Source of the DNA: Aquamicrobium aerolatum DSM 21857
GTDB lineage: Bacteria > Pseudomonadota > Alphaproteobacteria > Rhizobiales > Rhizobiaceae
Assembly: GCF_900113935.1 (NCBI RefSeq)
Contig: NZ_FORF01000005.1
Coordinates: 124,001-188,000 of the forward strand
DNA: 64,000 bases
Direction: 5' to 3'
Shown here piece by piece: positions 49,076 to 59,465 of this stretch (positions are counted from its first letter, which is position 1; the number at the start of each line of letters is the position of its first letter). A model generated the notes under the pieces. The model saw nothing but the letters and a program-made list of their open reading frames with translations. It had not been told where the DNA came from and did not search any database. The position numbers and the translations under genes are program-made.

Positions 49076-49479
49076 GTCGTATTTTCTCCAAGAGGGAAGC
49101 AAAGGCTCAGGCTTTTCAAAGCCTTTGCCGACGTTGTGAAACCGGTTTCACTCGCGTCAGAATCGCGATAGCTGCTTCACCTTAATTCCCGATTAACCCT
49201 GACACTGTCGGCTTATATATGGTCGGCGCCCCGATCCGTCCACCAAGCCCATCGTCCTTTGCACGCGCGGCGCGAAATGCCCGCAGAATGCTCCAATCGC
49301 CCTGATTCCGTCATTCCGACGGAAGGTCAAGCCGCTCAAACCAGATTCGGATGAAAAAAGCGAATCAATTGCTCTTTTGGGGCGATATGACCGAATTTAC
49401 ATCGCGGAGGCATCGCGATGCCCATCTAATGTAGATGCCCCTCGCCCGTTAACAAGGGGAGCCGGCTGATAATGCCAGT
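49076..49479. other. 404-nt leader/promoter region between dnaG and rpoD
   Basis: No coding sequence is visible. On the minus strand it contains a TATATA-like element about 140 nt before rpoD and the overlapping hairpins described separately. Near the dnaG end it has two adjacent dyads: GGCATCGCGATGCC (49409-49422) and CATCTA-ATG-TAGATG (49423-49437). No T-run follows the dyads, so they do not look like terminators. The rpoD promoter is likely here, but I cannot choose one. Confidence 0.5.
49099..49128 (-). promoter_or_regulatory. Competing hairpins in the rpoD 5' leader
   Basis: GCAAAGGCT pairs perfectly with AGCCTTTGC (9 bp, 12-nt loop), while inside it AGGCTTT and AAAGCCT form a 7-bp hairpin with a 2-nt loop (49109-49124). 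The two cannot form together. They lie 24 nt before the rpoD ATG, just upstream of its ribosome site. A role in rpoD translation is an inference. Confidence 0.4.
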
Positions 49480-51423
49480 CTATGTCTGCACCCGACCGGA
49501 AGAGACACCAAATCCTTCCACGAGAGCATCCAGTTGCTCGACATTGGCGATGTCCATGCTGATCGTGTTCAGCACCTGCAACAGATGCTGGGCAGCTTCT
49601 TCCTCCCCCCGCTCGACAGCCTCCGCGAGCGCGGCCTGAACGCTGGTGCGTTGCTGGCGCAACTCACGCGCACGCGAATAGAGCGCCGCCGCCTGGCCGA
49701 AAGCTTCGCGAACGTCGTCGAGTGCCGCATCTTCCAACGCGGTCCATGCCCGCATCCGGCGTACCAGTGCCAGCGATGCCTCCCATGCTTCGTCAACGCC
49801 CGCCTCGCCAATCGCCTTGATCAACGCCTCGCGATCGTGCTGTTCGGCATGTGCCATGACGTCGAGCACAACCGCATGAAGCCGGCGCAGATCGGGATGC
49901 GGCAGGCTCATCTCCTCAAATGCATCAAAATGCTCTTCAAGCAGCGCCGGATGATTGATCATCGCCACCAGCATCACCGTTTCGCGTGGCGGCAATGGGC
50001 CACCACCGGTGCGCACCAGAGCCGAACGCGCGAGACTCTCGCTGACGGCAAAACGTCCACTTGCCTGGCCCGGTTTTGGCCGCCCGGCAAAGTTGCCGCG
50101 GTCCTGATTGCCAAACCGTCCCCGCTGACCGGACGGCGCGCGCCCGAAAAATGTCTGCACACGCTCGCGCATGTCCTGCTGGTAGTGACGTCGCACATCT
50201 TCGTCACGAATCCGCGTTGTCAATTCCCGCAAGTTCTTTTCCAACTCGGCACGCCGCTCTGGCGTATCGAAAACACCGCCGGAGGTCTCGCGCAGCCATA
50301 ACAGCTCGGCGAGAGGTCGCGCCTGTGCCAGCACCTCGCGAAACCCTTCAGGACCACTATTCTTGACGAGGTCGTCCGGGTCCTGCCCTTCGGGCAACAG
50401 CGCAAAACGCAACGTTCTGCCAGCCGCGATGCCTGGCAGCGCCAGATCGGCTGCACGCCATGCTGCTTTCAGTCCGGCCTGGTCACCGTCGAAGCACAGG
50501 ATCGGCTCGCCGGTCATCCGCCATAAAAGTTCCAGCTGATTTTCGGTCAGCGCAGTTCCCAGTGGGGCCACGACATTCTCGAAGCCGGCCTGAGCCAGCG
50601 CGATCACGTCCATATAACCCTCTACGGCGATGACCGTACCGACCTTCTGTTGCGCACGCCGCGCACGCGCAAAATTGTAGAGGACATTGCCCTTGTGGAA
50701 GAGCTCCGTGTCGTTCGAATTGAGATATTTCGCCAGAGCATCGCGCGACAGAGCCCGTCCGCCGAACGCGATCACGCGCCCCCGCGAATCCTCGATGGGA
50801 AACATCACACGATCCCGAAACCGGTCGTAGGAAACCGGCACATCCGGACCGTGGACCACCAGCCCACAAGCCTCGATCTGATCGCGCGAGGCACCCCGTG
50901 CCGCCAGATGCTCTTTCAGGGCGTTGCGCGCTTCCGGCGCATAGCCGAGTCGGAATGATTGCTGGGTCACCGAGTTCAGCCCGCGTTCGCGCAGATAGGC
51001 GCGTGCCTTTGCACCGTCAGAGCTTTGCAGCCGATCCTGAAAGAATGCCGTCGCCATTTCCATCACGTCGGTCAGCGATGCGCGCTGCTGTTCGCGCCGC
51101 TCCGCCATCACATCGCGCTCCGGCATCGCCACGCCGGCCATCTCGGCGATGCGCTCGACCGCCTCCGGAAAACTCATGCCGTCCAGTTCGGTCAGGAACT
51201 TGAAATGGTCGCCCGAGGCACCGCAGCCGAAGCAATGGTAACGCCCCTTGCGATCCTCGCAGTGAAAGGACGGCGACTTTTCACCATGAAAGGGGCAGCA
51301 CGCCCACCAGTCGCCGCGAGACGTGTTGGTCTTGCGCTTGTCCCAGGTCACGCGCAGTCCCACCACGGCCGAAATTGGCACGCGGTCTCGTATCTCATCC
51401 AGAAATGAAGGTGAAAAGCGCAT
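49480..51423 (-). CDS. dnaG: DNA primase
   Basis: DnaG makes RNA primers for DNA replication. The 647-residue protein has the N-terminal zinc-binding domain (CCPFHGEKSPSFHCEDRKGR, then YHCFGCGASGD), the TOPRIM catalytic core with VIAVEGYMDVIALAQAGFEN and CFDGDQAG, and a C-terminal helicase-binding region. The start MRFSPSFLDEIRDR is typical. A start 11 codons upstream is less likely. The dnaG-rpoD pair is the usual alphaproteobacterial order. Confidence 0.97.
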   Translation of the reverse strand: MRFSPSFLDEIRDRVPISAVVGLRVTWDKRKTNTSRGDWWACCPFHGEKSPSFHCEDRKGRYHCFGCGASGDHFKFLTELDGMSFPEAVERIAEMAGVAMPERDVMAERREQQRASLTDVMEMATAFFQDRLQSSDGAKARAYLRERGLNSVTQQSFRLGYAPEARNALKEHLAARGASRDQIEACGLVVHGPDVPVSYDRFRDRVMFPIEDSRGRVIAFGGRALSRDALAKYLNSNDTELFHKGNVLYNFARARRAQQKVGTVIAVEGYMDVIALAQAGFENVVAPLGTALTENQLELLWRMTGEPILCFDGDQAGLKAAWRAADLALPGIAAGRTLRFALLPEGQDPDDLVKNSGPEGFREVLAQARPLAELLWLRETSGGVFDTPERRAELEKNLRELTTRIRDEDVRRHYQQDMRERVQTFFGRAPSGQRGRFGNQDRGNFAGRPKPGQASGRFAVSESLARSALVRTGGGPLPPRETVMLVAMINHPALLEEHFDAFEEMSLPHPDLRRLHAVVLDVMAHAEQHDREALIKAIGEAGVDEAWEASLALVRRMRAWTALEDAALDDVREAFGQAAALYSRARELRQQRTSVQAALAEAVERGEEEAAQHLLQVLNTISMDIANVEQLDALVEGFGVSSGRVQT

Positions 51424-51613
51424 CGTCAAAGCCTCACAGACCGGCCATATAGGCACGGTTGCATGTTCATGCGACTCTCAACTGCCAATCCCCACCGGCA
51501 ATCACCAACCATTATTCGCATGGGGCCATGGTCCGCAGGCTCTGATTTAAACAATTCTCAATGAACTCAAAATAGCGGATTGAACCAGCTTTTTTTGCCG
51601 GGACCAGCTATCG

Positions 51614-53992
51614 ATGCTGACTATATACAATTGTATTGTGAATGAGCATGATTTGAGGCTGGTTGTCCTTGCGGCAATCATCTGCGCGATCTCCTCCTTC
51701 ACCACCGTCAATCTCCTTCGCCATCTGAATGCCAGCACCGGCAACGGGCGCTATGCGTGGATGGTACTGACCACTGCTGCCACCGGCTTCGGCATCTGGG
51801 CGACCCATTTCATCGCCATGCTGGCCTTCGCACCCGCGCTGCCTTCAGCCTATGACGGCCCTCTCACGGTTCTTTCCCTTGCCGTCGCCCTTGCGCTCAC
51901 CGGAGCCGGCGTCACGGTCGCAACATCGAAAGACACCGTAGACCACCGTCTCGTCGGCGGCTCTCTCATTGGCGCGGGCATAGCAGGCATGCATTTCATC
52001 GGCATGGCCGCCTACAAGGTTCCCGGTGCTCTTGCATGGGATCAGCTTTACGTCGCGGCTTCGCTACTGGCAGCAGTCATCTTCGGCGCCCTCGCAATTC
52101 AAACCGCGCTTGGCAAGGTACGTCGGGGCCAGCAATGGCTGGCCGGCACATTCCTGACCCTCGGCATCTGTGGCCTGCATTTCATCGCGATGGCCGCAGT
52201 CACGATCCAGCCCGATGCTGCCATCGACATTCCACCCGCATCGATCTCGCCGACCCTGTTGGCACTGGGCGTTGCACTCGCCGCGTTCGCCATCCTTCTG
52301 TTCTCTGCAATTGCACTGTGGATCTCGATCCGTGACCTACAGCGCAATCACGCTGAAGAACAGCGCATGCGTGATCTGGTCAATGCCGCTGTGGAAGGGC
52401 TTGTCGTGTGCCGTGATGGCATGGTTGTCACGGCGAATGCCAGTTTCGTCGCCATGAGCGGCAGGCCGCTTGGCGAGATCGTCCATCAACGCTTCTGCGA
52501 ACTCGTGCCGGTGGAATCGGACGCAGTGGGGCGCGAACGCGTCGAAGCTGCCGTTCAGCGCAAAGATGGCTCACGCCTGCCCGTCGAAATTATCGAGCGT
52601 GACATCACATATGATGGTGTGCCGCATACAGTCTATGCAGTCCGCGACCTGCGTGAACGCCGGAAAGCTGAAGCCGATATTCGCCATCTCGCAATGCACG
52701 ACATGCTCACCGGCCTGCCCAATCGCCGTGCCTTCAATGAGCGTCTTGAGGAGGAGATCGTTCTCCATCGCAAGAAGACGCACCGCTATCTCGGCCTCCT
52801 TTGCCTCGATCTCGACCGCTTCAAAGAGATCAACGATCTCTTCGGACATGCTGCCGGTGATGCGGTCTTGCAGCAGGTTGCCGCCAGTGTCGGCTCTGTT
52901 CTGAGCGAGCGCCAGTTGTTTGCGCGGCTCGGCGGCGACGAGTTCGCCATTTTGCTGCCCGATCTTGCCAATCCGTCGGAAGCGGATGACGTCGCGCGCA
53001 AGATTCTTGCGACGATGCGCGAGCAGCGCGGCACTGCAGCAACAGAAAATCTGGTTTCCACCAGTATCGGCATTGCCATCTGTCCTTCTGATGCCACCGA
53101 CGCCAGCGACCTGATCAGCCACGGCGATGCCGCGCTCTACTGCGCCAAAGGTGACGGCAGGGACACCTGGCGTCGTTTTGACGCCAGCATGGGGCGCGCC
53201 ATCCGTTCTCGCCGGATCATGGAACATGACCTTCGTCACGCCATCTCACGCGATGAAATGTCTCTCGTCTATCAGCCCCAGAAGCGCCTCGACACCGGCG
53301 AGACCATCGGCTTCGAGGCCTTGCTACGCTGGAACAGGGCAGAGAGCGGCAATATATCCCCGGCGACCTTCATCCCGGTGGCAGAAGACAGCGGCGCCAT
53401 CGTCCCCATCGGCCGTTGGGTGATGGAGGAAGCGTGTCGTGAAGCTGCTACCTGGCCCGATCACATCTCGGTTGCGGTCAACGTTTCACCGGTTCAGCTT
53501 CACTACGCCAGCTTTGCTCACGACGTGCGAACGATCCTCGCGCGCACCGGCCTGCCTGCAAACAGGCTTGAGATCGAAATCACCGAAACAGCGCTTGTGC
53601 GGGACATGAACCGCGCGCTGATTGCGCTGCGCCAGATCAAGGCGCTTGGCGTCAGGGTGGCCATGGACGACTTCGGCACCGGCTATTCGTCGCTCTCAAA
53701 CCTGCGCGCATTTCCGTTCGACAAGATCAAGATCGACGGATCTTTCATCCGCTCGGTGGACACGAACCCGCAGGCGGCAACCATCGTCAAGGCAGTGCTG
53801 GGCATCGGGCGCGGGCTTGGGCTGCCGGTTCTTGCGGAAGGCGTAGAAACAAGCGAGGAACTGAAATTTCTCGCCGATGAATTCTGCCAGATCGGCCAGG
53901 GCTATCTGCTGGGCCGGCCGTCGCACCGTGTCGACCTTGCGCCACTCCCGGCAGCTCACCATCACGCAATTGCGCACCCGGTCGGCGCCTGA
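51614..53992 (+). CDS. MHYT-PAS-GGDEF-EAL cyclic-di-GMP signalling protein
   Basis: This 792-residue inner-membrane protein starts with an MHYT sensor domain (about residues 1-240, seven helices; the motifs read THFIAM, MHFIGM and LHFIAM). A PAS domain follows (about 255-365), then GGDEF (LGGDEF near residue 440) and EAL (GFEALLRW near residue 565, ITETALVRD, DDFGTGYSS). Both catalytic signatures are intact. The RxxD inhibitory site expected before GGDEF is absent (SERQLFARLGGDEF). It may make, degrade, or switch between both in response to a diatomic ligand or metal at the MHYT domain. Confidence 0.93.
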   Translation: MLTIYNCIVNEHDLRLVVLAAIICAISSFTTVNLLRHLNASTGNGRYAWMVLTTAATGFGIWATHFIAMLAFAPALPSAYDGPLTVLSLAVALALTGAGVTVATSKDTVDHRLVGGSLIGAGIAGMHFIGMAAYKVPGALAWDQLYVAASLLAAVIFGALAIQTALGKVRRGQQWLAGTFLTLGICGLHFIAMAAVTIQPDAAIDIPPASISPTLLALGVALAAFAILLFSAIALWISIRDLQRNHAEEQRMRDLVNAAVEGLVVCRDGMVVTANASFVAMSGRPLGEIVHQRFCELVPVESDAVGRERVEAAVQRKDGSRLPVEIIERDITYDGVPHTVYAVRDLRERRKAEADIRHLAMHDMLTGLPNRRAFNERLEEEIVLHRKKTHRYLGLLCLDLDRFKEINDLFGHAAGDAVLQQVAASVGSVLSERQLFARLGGDEFAILLPDLANPSEADDVARKILATMREQRGTAATENLVSTSIGIAICPSDATDASDLISHGDAALYCAKGDGRDTWRRFDASMGRAIRSRRIMEHDLRHAISRDEMSLVYQPQKRLDTGETIGFEALLRWNRAESGNISPATFIPVAEDSGAIVPIGRWVMEEACREAATWPDHISVAVNVSPVQLHYASFAHDVRTILARTGLPANRLEIEITETALVRDMNRALIALRQIKALGVRVAMDDFGTGYSSLSNLRAFPFDKIKIDGSFIRSVDTNPQAATIVKAVLGIGRGLGLPVLAEGVETSEELKFLADEFCQIGQGYLLGRPSHRVDLAPLPAAHHHAIAHPVGA

Positions 53993-54177
53993 CAATGAAT
54001 TGACGCTCAACGGGCGGGCTGCGAGATGCTCTGCCCAAGGCAAGATGAAAAGACGCCAGTTGAAAGTTTATTCGGCTAACATATGTTGGCATGAATGCGC
54101 TTCGAGTCTGAGCCTTTGCATTACGTCGAATCTGGTCATACAAGAGCGCTTGGCACTTTTGCCACGAGGCTCTTTTT

Positions 54178-55845
54178 ATGACAGGCTCTGCTGTTCTGGT
54201 GCATCTTGCCGGCGCGATTGCGCTGCTCCTATGGGCGACCCGCATGGTTCGCACAGGGGTCGAGCGCGCCTATGGCGATGTGCTGCGACGAAAGCTGCGT
54301 CACACATTTCGTAATCCGTTGCTGGCCGTGATTGCGGGCGCTGGTCTTGCCATCTGCCTGCAAAGCGCAACAGCCGTGTCGCTGCTTGTCGGCTCTTTCG
54401 CCGGCTCCGGCATCGTGCCTGCGGCCACCGGGCTGGTGGCAGTGCTGGGCGCCGATCTCGGCTCTGCGCTAGTGGTCAAACTTCTGAGCTTCAACCTGTC
54501 CGCCGTCGCGCCGCTCGCGCTCTTCTTTGGCACTGCCATCTTCCTCGCCACAGAGCGCCGAGCCTGGCAGCAGTTGGGGCGCATCCTTGTTGGCGTCGGT
54601 CTGCTGATCCTGTCGCTGCAACTGATCGGCAGCGCCTCCGAACCCCTGCGCGAGAGCGAAATTCTCCCGGTCATCGTCGGCTACCTTTCCGAAGATCCGA
54701 TCACCGCGTTTTTCCTTGCGGCAATTGGCACCTGGCTGTTCCACTCCAGCGTTGCGTTCATTCTGCTCGTTGCCGCCCTGGCAATGCGCGGACTGGTTCC
54801 AGCAGAGCTTGGCATCGTGCTCGTCCTTGGCGCAAATCTGGGTGGCGGTCTGATTGCCGCAATGCTGTCGCGCACTATGCCCGCGCCCAGCCGGACCGTA
54901 CCGCTCGGCAACCTTGTGATCCGTGCGATCGGCGCGGTCATCGCCTTGTTGGCGCTTACGCTGTTCGATCCACCGATGGAGATGATCGGATCGACACCTG
55001 CGCTGCAGATCGTCCACACGCACATCCTGTTCAACGTATTTCTGGTGCTACTCGGGATGCCATTTGCCGGACTGGTCACGCGCAGCCTTGAATCTTTGCA
55101 AGCTTATGCGGCCCCTCCTCCATCGGCCGCACTTGAAGATCGCGAGGCGAGCGCGCTCGACCCGGACGCCCTGGGCAGCCCTTCACGCGCACTTGCCAAC
55201 GTCACCCGCGCTGTGGTCGGCGTCTGCGAAACCGTGGAAGTCATGCTGAAGAACATCATGGAGCTTTATGATGACCCTGAGCGGGAGCAGATCGACGCGC
55301 TGGCCTCACTCGACGACCGGGTTGATCGCAAACATGCTGCGATCAAGCTTTATCTCGCCCGCATTCCGCCAGAAGCGATGAATGAGGAAGAGGAACAGCG
55401 CACAGCCGAATTGCTCGATGCCTGCGTCAAGCTCGAACAGGTTGGCGACATCATCGTGCGCAACATGCTGGTGCATGTGCGCAAGAAGCTGGACCGAGGC
55501 CTGACCTTCACCCCGGAGGGTTGGCGCGAATTGTCCAATCTCCACGCGTCGGTGCTGGCAAATGCGCGCCTCGCCTTCAACGTGCTGATCACGCGCGATC
55601 CGGCGACAGCGCTCCAGCTTGTTCGTGAGAAAGACCGGCTGCGTGACCTTGAGCGCATTACCAGCCAGAGCCATTTCGAACGTCTGCGCAAGGGCGCCAA
55701 GAAGAGCCTTGAGACCAGTTCGCTCCATCTCGACACGATCCGCGACCTGAAGCAGATCAACTCGCTTCTGGCTTCGCTCGCCTATCCGGTTCTGGAAGAG
55801 GAAGGCGTTCTCGGCACCACGCGGCTTCTGCCCGCTACCGTATAG
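54178..55845 (+). CDS. Na/Pi-cotransporter family protein with PhoU-like domain
   Basis: This 555-residue inner-membrane protein has two copies of the Na/Pi-cotransporter repeat (about residues 1-300) with LQSATAVSLLVGS and FHSSVAFILL. A cytosolic PhoU-like helical domain (about 330-540) follows, with VCETVEVMLKNIMELYDDPE. The family can move phosphate with Na+, and the PhoU part suggests feedback control. It ends 3 nt before the convergent cyclo-ligase gene. The 185 bp upstream show no gene. Confidence 0.9.
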   Translation: MTGSAVLVHLAGAIALLLWATRMVRTGVERAYGDVLRRKLRHTFRNPLLAVIAGAGLAICLQSATAVSLLVGSFAGSGIVPAATGLVAVLGADLGSALVVKLLSFNLSAVAPLALFFGTAIFLATERRAWQQLGRILVGVGLLILSLQLIGSASEPLRESEILPVIVGYLSEDPITAFFLAAIGTWLFHSSVAFILLVAALAMRGLVPAELGIVLVLGANLGGGLIAAMLSRTMPAPSRTVPLGNLVIRAIGAVIALLALTLFDPPMEMIGSTPALQIVHTHILFNVFLVLLGMPFAGLVTRSLESLQAYAAPPPSAALEDREASALDPDALGSPSRALANVTRAVVGVCETVEVMLKNIMELYDDPEREQIDALASLDDRVDRKHAAIKLYLARIPPEAMNEEEEQRTAELLDACVKLEQVGDIIVRNMLVHVRKKLDRGLTFTPEGWRELSNLHASVLANARLAFNVLITRDPATALQLVREKDRLRDLERITSQSHFERLRKGAKKSLETSSLHLDTIRDLKQINSLLASLAYPVLEEEGVLGTTRLLPATV

Positions 55846-55848
55846 CGG

Positions 55849-56433
55849 TCAGTCCGCCTCGGTGAGAACGACGTCCATCGCGATGTCGTGCGGTTGTGGA
55901 TGGATCGTGGCAATACGCTGAAGCTCGTAACCGACTCCGATTACGACTGGCCTGCGCGCAAGCGCGGCCAGCGTGCGGTCGTAAAAGCCACCGCCATAGC
56001 CAAGGCGATAGTTCCTGCCATCGAAACCGACGACCGGCGATATGACGACATCCGGGATGACCACGGCACCCTCTGCGGGAATCGGGATGTTCCACACGCC
56101 CTTTTCGAGCTTTTCACCGGCCTTCCAGCTGCGAAAAACCAGCGGCGCGGCTTTTTCGACGACAACCGGCAACGCAATCGTTGCGCCTTGGTCTGACATC
56201 TTGCCGGCCCAGCCACGCAGGTCGGGCTCGCCGCGAAATGGCCAGTAGATCGCAATCACCTTACCGCTGGCATCACCGAGCCTCGCATCAAGCTTCTCGG
56301 CGATGATTGCAGCATGAGCGTTACGTACATCTGCTGGCAGAGCGAGCCGCGCAGCGATCAGTCGTTCCCGCTCGACCTTGCGCCACGGCTTCAGGGCACC
56401 CTTCCCTTCGAACGGATCATCAATCTGGCTCAT
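55849..56433 (-). CDS. 5-formyltetrahydrofolate cyclo-ligase
   Basis: This enzyme converts 5-formyl-THF to 5,10-methenyl-THF with ATP. The 194-residue protein has an N-terminal basic ATP-binding stretch (WRKVERERLIAARLALPADV) and the family C-terminal motif GYGGGFYDRTLA. The C-terminal EADs sit in HPQPHDIAMDVVLTEAD. In gammaproteobacteria ygfA is often near 6S RNA; none is recognisable in the 88-nt gap to the next gene. Confidence 0.93.
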   Translation of the reverse strand: MSQIDDPFEGKGALKPWRKVERERLIAARLALPADVRNAHAAIIAEKLDARLGDASGKVIAIYWPFRGEPDLRGWAGKMSDQGATIALPVVVEKAAPLVFRSWKAGEKLEKGVWNIPIPAEGAVVIPDVVISPVVGFDGRNYRLGYGGGFYDRTLAALARRPVVIGVGYELQRIATIHPQPHDIAMDVVLTEAD

Positions 56434-56521
56434 TGCGAACGTCCTCCCATCTCACCCTATGCCCGGCTGGGCACAGGGTTCAATGAGCGATCGCGACGGG
56501 CGCTGGCCCGTGCGCGCCGTG

Positions 56522-56971
56522 TCAGCCGAGCAGCTGTTTGATGATGCCACTGGCCTTGGAAAAATCCATCTGCCCTGTGTACCGCGCCTTAAGTTCGGCC
56601 ATCACCTTGCCCATGTCCTTGACGCTTTCCGCGCCGACTTCCTTGACCGCTGCGGCGATGGCAGCGCGGGCTTCGTCCTCACTCATCTGCACTGGAAGAA
56701 ATTCGCGCAGAATCTCGATCTCGGCGCGTTCCTTGTCGGCAAGCTCAGGGCGTCCGCCATCGGTATAGGCCTTGGCTGATTCTTCGCGCTGCTTCACCAT
56801 CTTGGTGAGGATCTGCAAAAGCTCGTCACTGTCCGCAGCACCCTTGCCGACCCCACGGTTGGCGATGTCGCGATCCTGGAATGCGGCGTTGACCATTCGC
56901 AAGGTCGAAAGCCGGTCCTTGTCCTTGTTCCGCATCGCGTCCTTGAGGGCATTCGTCACTGTCTCGCGCAT
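56522..56971 (-). CDS. GatB/YqeY domain-containing protein
   Basis: This 149-residue helical protein (MRETVTNALKDAMRNKDKDR) belongs to the YqeY family, which resembles the C-terminal tail of GatB, a tRNA-dependent amidotransferase subunit. Its free-standing role is unclear. The family stretch YTDGGRPELADKERAEIEIL is present. A start 20 codons upstream was rejected because AAGGATATGAC precedes this ATG. It diverges from carA. Confidence 0.92.
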   Translation of the reverse strand: MRETVTNALKDAMRNKDKDRLSTLRMVNAAFQDRDIANRGVGKGAADSDELLQILTKMVKQREESAKAYTDGGRPELADKERAEIEILREFLPVQMSEDEARAAIAAAVKEVGAESVKDMGKVMAELKARYTGQMDFSKASGIIKQLLG

Positions 56972-57161
56972 GTCATATCCTTTTCTTGCTGAGCGTTGCC
57001 CGCCGATCATTGACCGCGCCGATACCTTCACCTATTGACCGCTCGACACTATCTAAAACGCTGCGCGACAGAAGCAACGGCTCCGGCCGCGCACAGGCAC
57101 GCGCGATATGTTCCTATCACGGGACGATTTCAAGCGCGCCCTTCACCAACGGAGAATGGCG

Positions 57162-58379
<1,218 letters not shown>

Positions 58380-58394
58380 CCCAGCCGCACGAAA

Positions 58395-58769
58395 CTACCT
58401 ACCGGGCTGCAAAGCCCGGTAGCGTTGCCGCGCTTCCTCGACACGATCCTTGTTCTTGACTGCCCACGCACCCAGCGCATCGAGTGGTCCCAGCAGATCG
58501 TGCCCCAGATCGGTCAGTTCATAGTCGACGCGCGGCGGAATGCTCGGCGTCACAGCTCGGCGCACGAAGCCGTCTTCTTCCAGATCGCGCAATGTCGACG
58601 TCAGCATCTTCTGGCTGATCTCGCTGATGTCGCGCTTCAACTCCGAAAACCGCATCGGGCCACGGCTCAACCGCGTGACGATCAGCACTGTCCACTTGCC
58701 ACCGATACGGTTGAGCAGCTGCTTCACATGCCGGCAGTCGACACTGTTGTGGGCGATTTGCGGTTTCAT
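58395..58769 (-). CDS. HxlR-family transcriptional regulator
   Basis: This 124-residue winged-helix repressor has the family core LLNRIGGKWTVLIVTRLSRG and MRFSELKRDISEISQKMLTS, with a single N-terminal Cys in NSVDCRHVK (about residue 13). That Cys could make it redox or quinone responsive, as in HypR/YodB-type members, but this is inference. Its last codons lie inside a 10-bp hairpin downstream of carA. The divergent hemerythrin gene, 127 bp away, could be a target. Confidence 0.9.
   Translation of the reverse strand: MKPQIAHNSVDCRHVKQLLNRIGGKWTVLIVTRLSRGPMRFSELKRDISEISQKMLTSTLRDLEEDGFVRRAVTPSIPPRVDYELTDLGHDLLGPLDALGAWAVKNKDRVEEARQRYRALQPGR
58399..58422. terminator. 10-bp hairpin with GCAA loop between carA and the HxlR gene
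   Basis: CTACCGGGCT and AGCCCGGTAG form a perfect stem with a GCAA (GNRA-type) loop. It starts 19 nt after carA and includes the last codons of the convergent HxlR gene. There is no T-run, so it may stabilise the carA mRNA end rather than terminate. Confidence 0.5.
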
Positions 58770-58896
58770 CGAGGTAACTCCGGTGAGCTAAAGGTACCGT
58801 CTTGCATCAAGATGCCGACATTACGATCTTAACGTAAGTCTCCAATATATACCAAGGTTTCCAGAACACACCGTTGGGACCGAAATAGGCGCTGCA

Positions 58897-59460
58897 ATGA
58901 CCCACACGATTGATCTTCTCGACCCCACCACCCGGCCAAAAGCACCGTCAATCGCAGGGATAACCCACCACCAGCGGCGGCATGGTCGTCGCCTGTCGCT
59001 TTATCACAAGATGCATCTGCGCCAGATGGCGCATGCGCGCGAGATCATGGAAAAGGTCGCCGCCGGTGAAAAGCAGCTGGGAGAACTGGAAGGCGCATTG
59101 TCCGAGATGGATATGCGGCATAATTATCGCGTGTTCGGAAATATATGCGGCCAGAGCTGCCAGATCCTGACCGGCCACCACTCTATCGAGGACCGCTACC
59201 TTTTCCCCGTCATCTCGTCACAAGCTGACGAGGGCATCCGTAAGGTCGTGGAACGTCTCGTCGCCGAACACGGCGTCATCCACGACTACATTGTAGCCGT
59301 GGAAGAAGCTGCCATGACGGTGATGGAAAACCCAAGCCCCGACGCCTTCGCCACCCTGCGATCCGCGTTCGAGACGCTCGAAAGCTTCGTCGTCTCGCAT
59401 TTCGGCTACGAAGAGACCGAGCTTGAGGAAGCGCTAGGCTACTACGACGTCGAGATGTAG
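58897..59460 (+). CDS. Hemerythrin-domain protein
   Basis: This 187-residue protein has a hemerythrin-like four-helix bundle. The metal-ligand His and Glu residues are in SLYHKMHLRQM, TGHHSIEDRYLF, VAEHGVIHDY and SHFGYEETELEE. A di-iron site could bind oxygen or NO. The start has no strong ribosome site. It diverges from the HxlR regulator. Confidence 0.9.
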   Translation: MTHTIDLLDPTTRPKAPSIAGITHHQRRHGRRLSLYHKMHLRQMAHAREIMEKVAAGEKQLGELEGALSEMDMRHNYRVFGNICGQSCQILTGHHSIEDRYLFPVISSQADEGIRKVVERLVAEHGVIHDYIVAVEEAAMTVMENPSPDAFATLRSAFETLESFVVSHFGYEETELEEALGYYDVEM

Positions 59461-59465
59461 CGCCC

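Noticed and set aside
56434-56521. 6S RNA gene next to the cyclo-ligase gene
   Set aside because: The gap is only 88 nt, too short for about 160 nt of 6S RNA, and shows no long central bubble structure.
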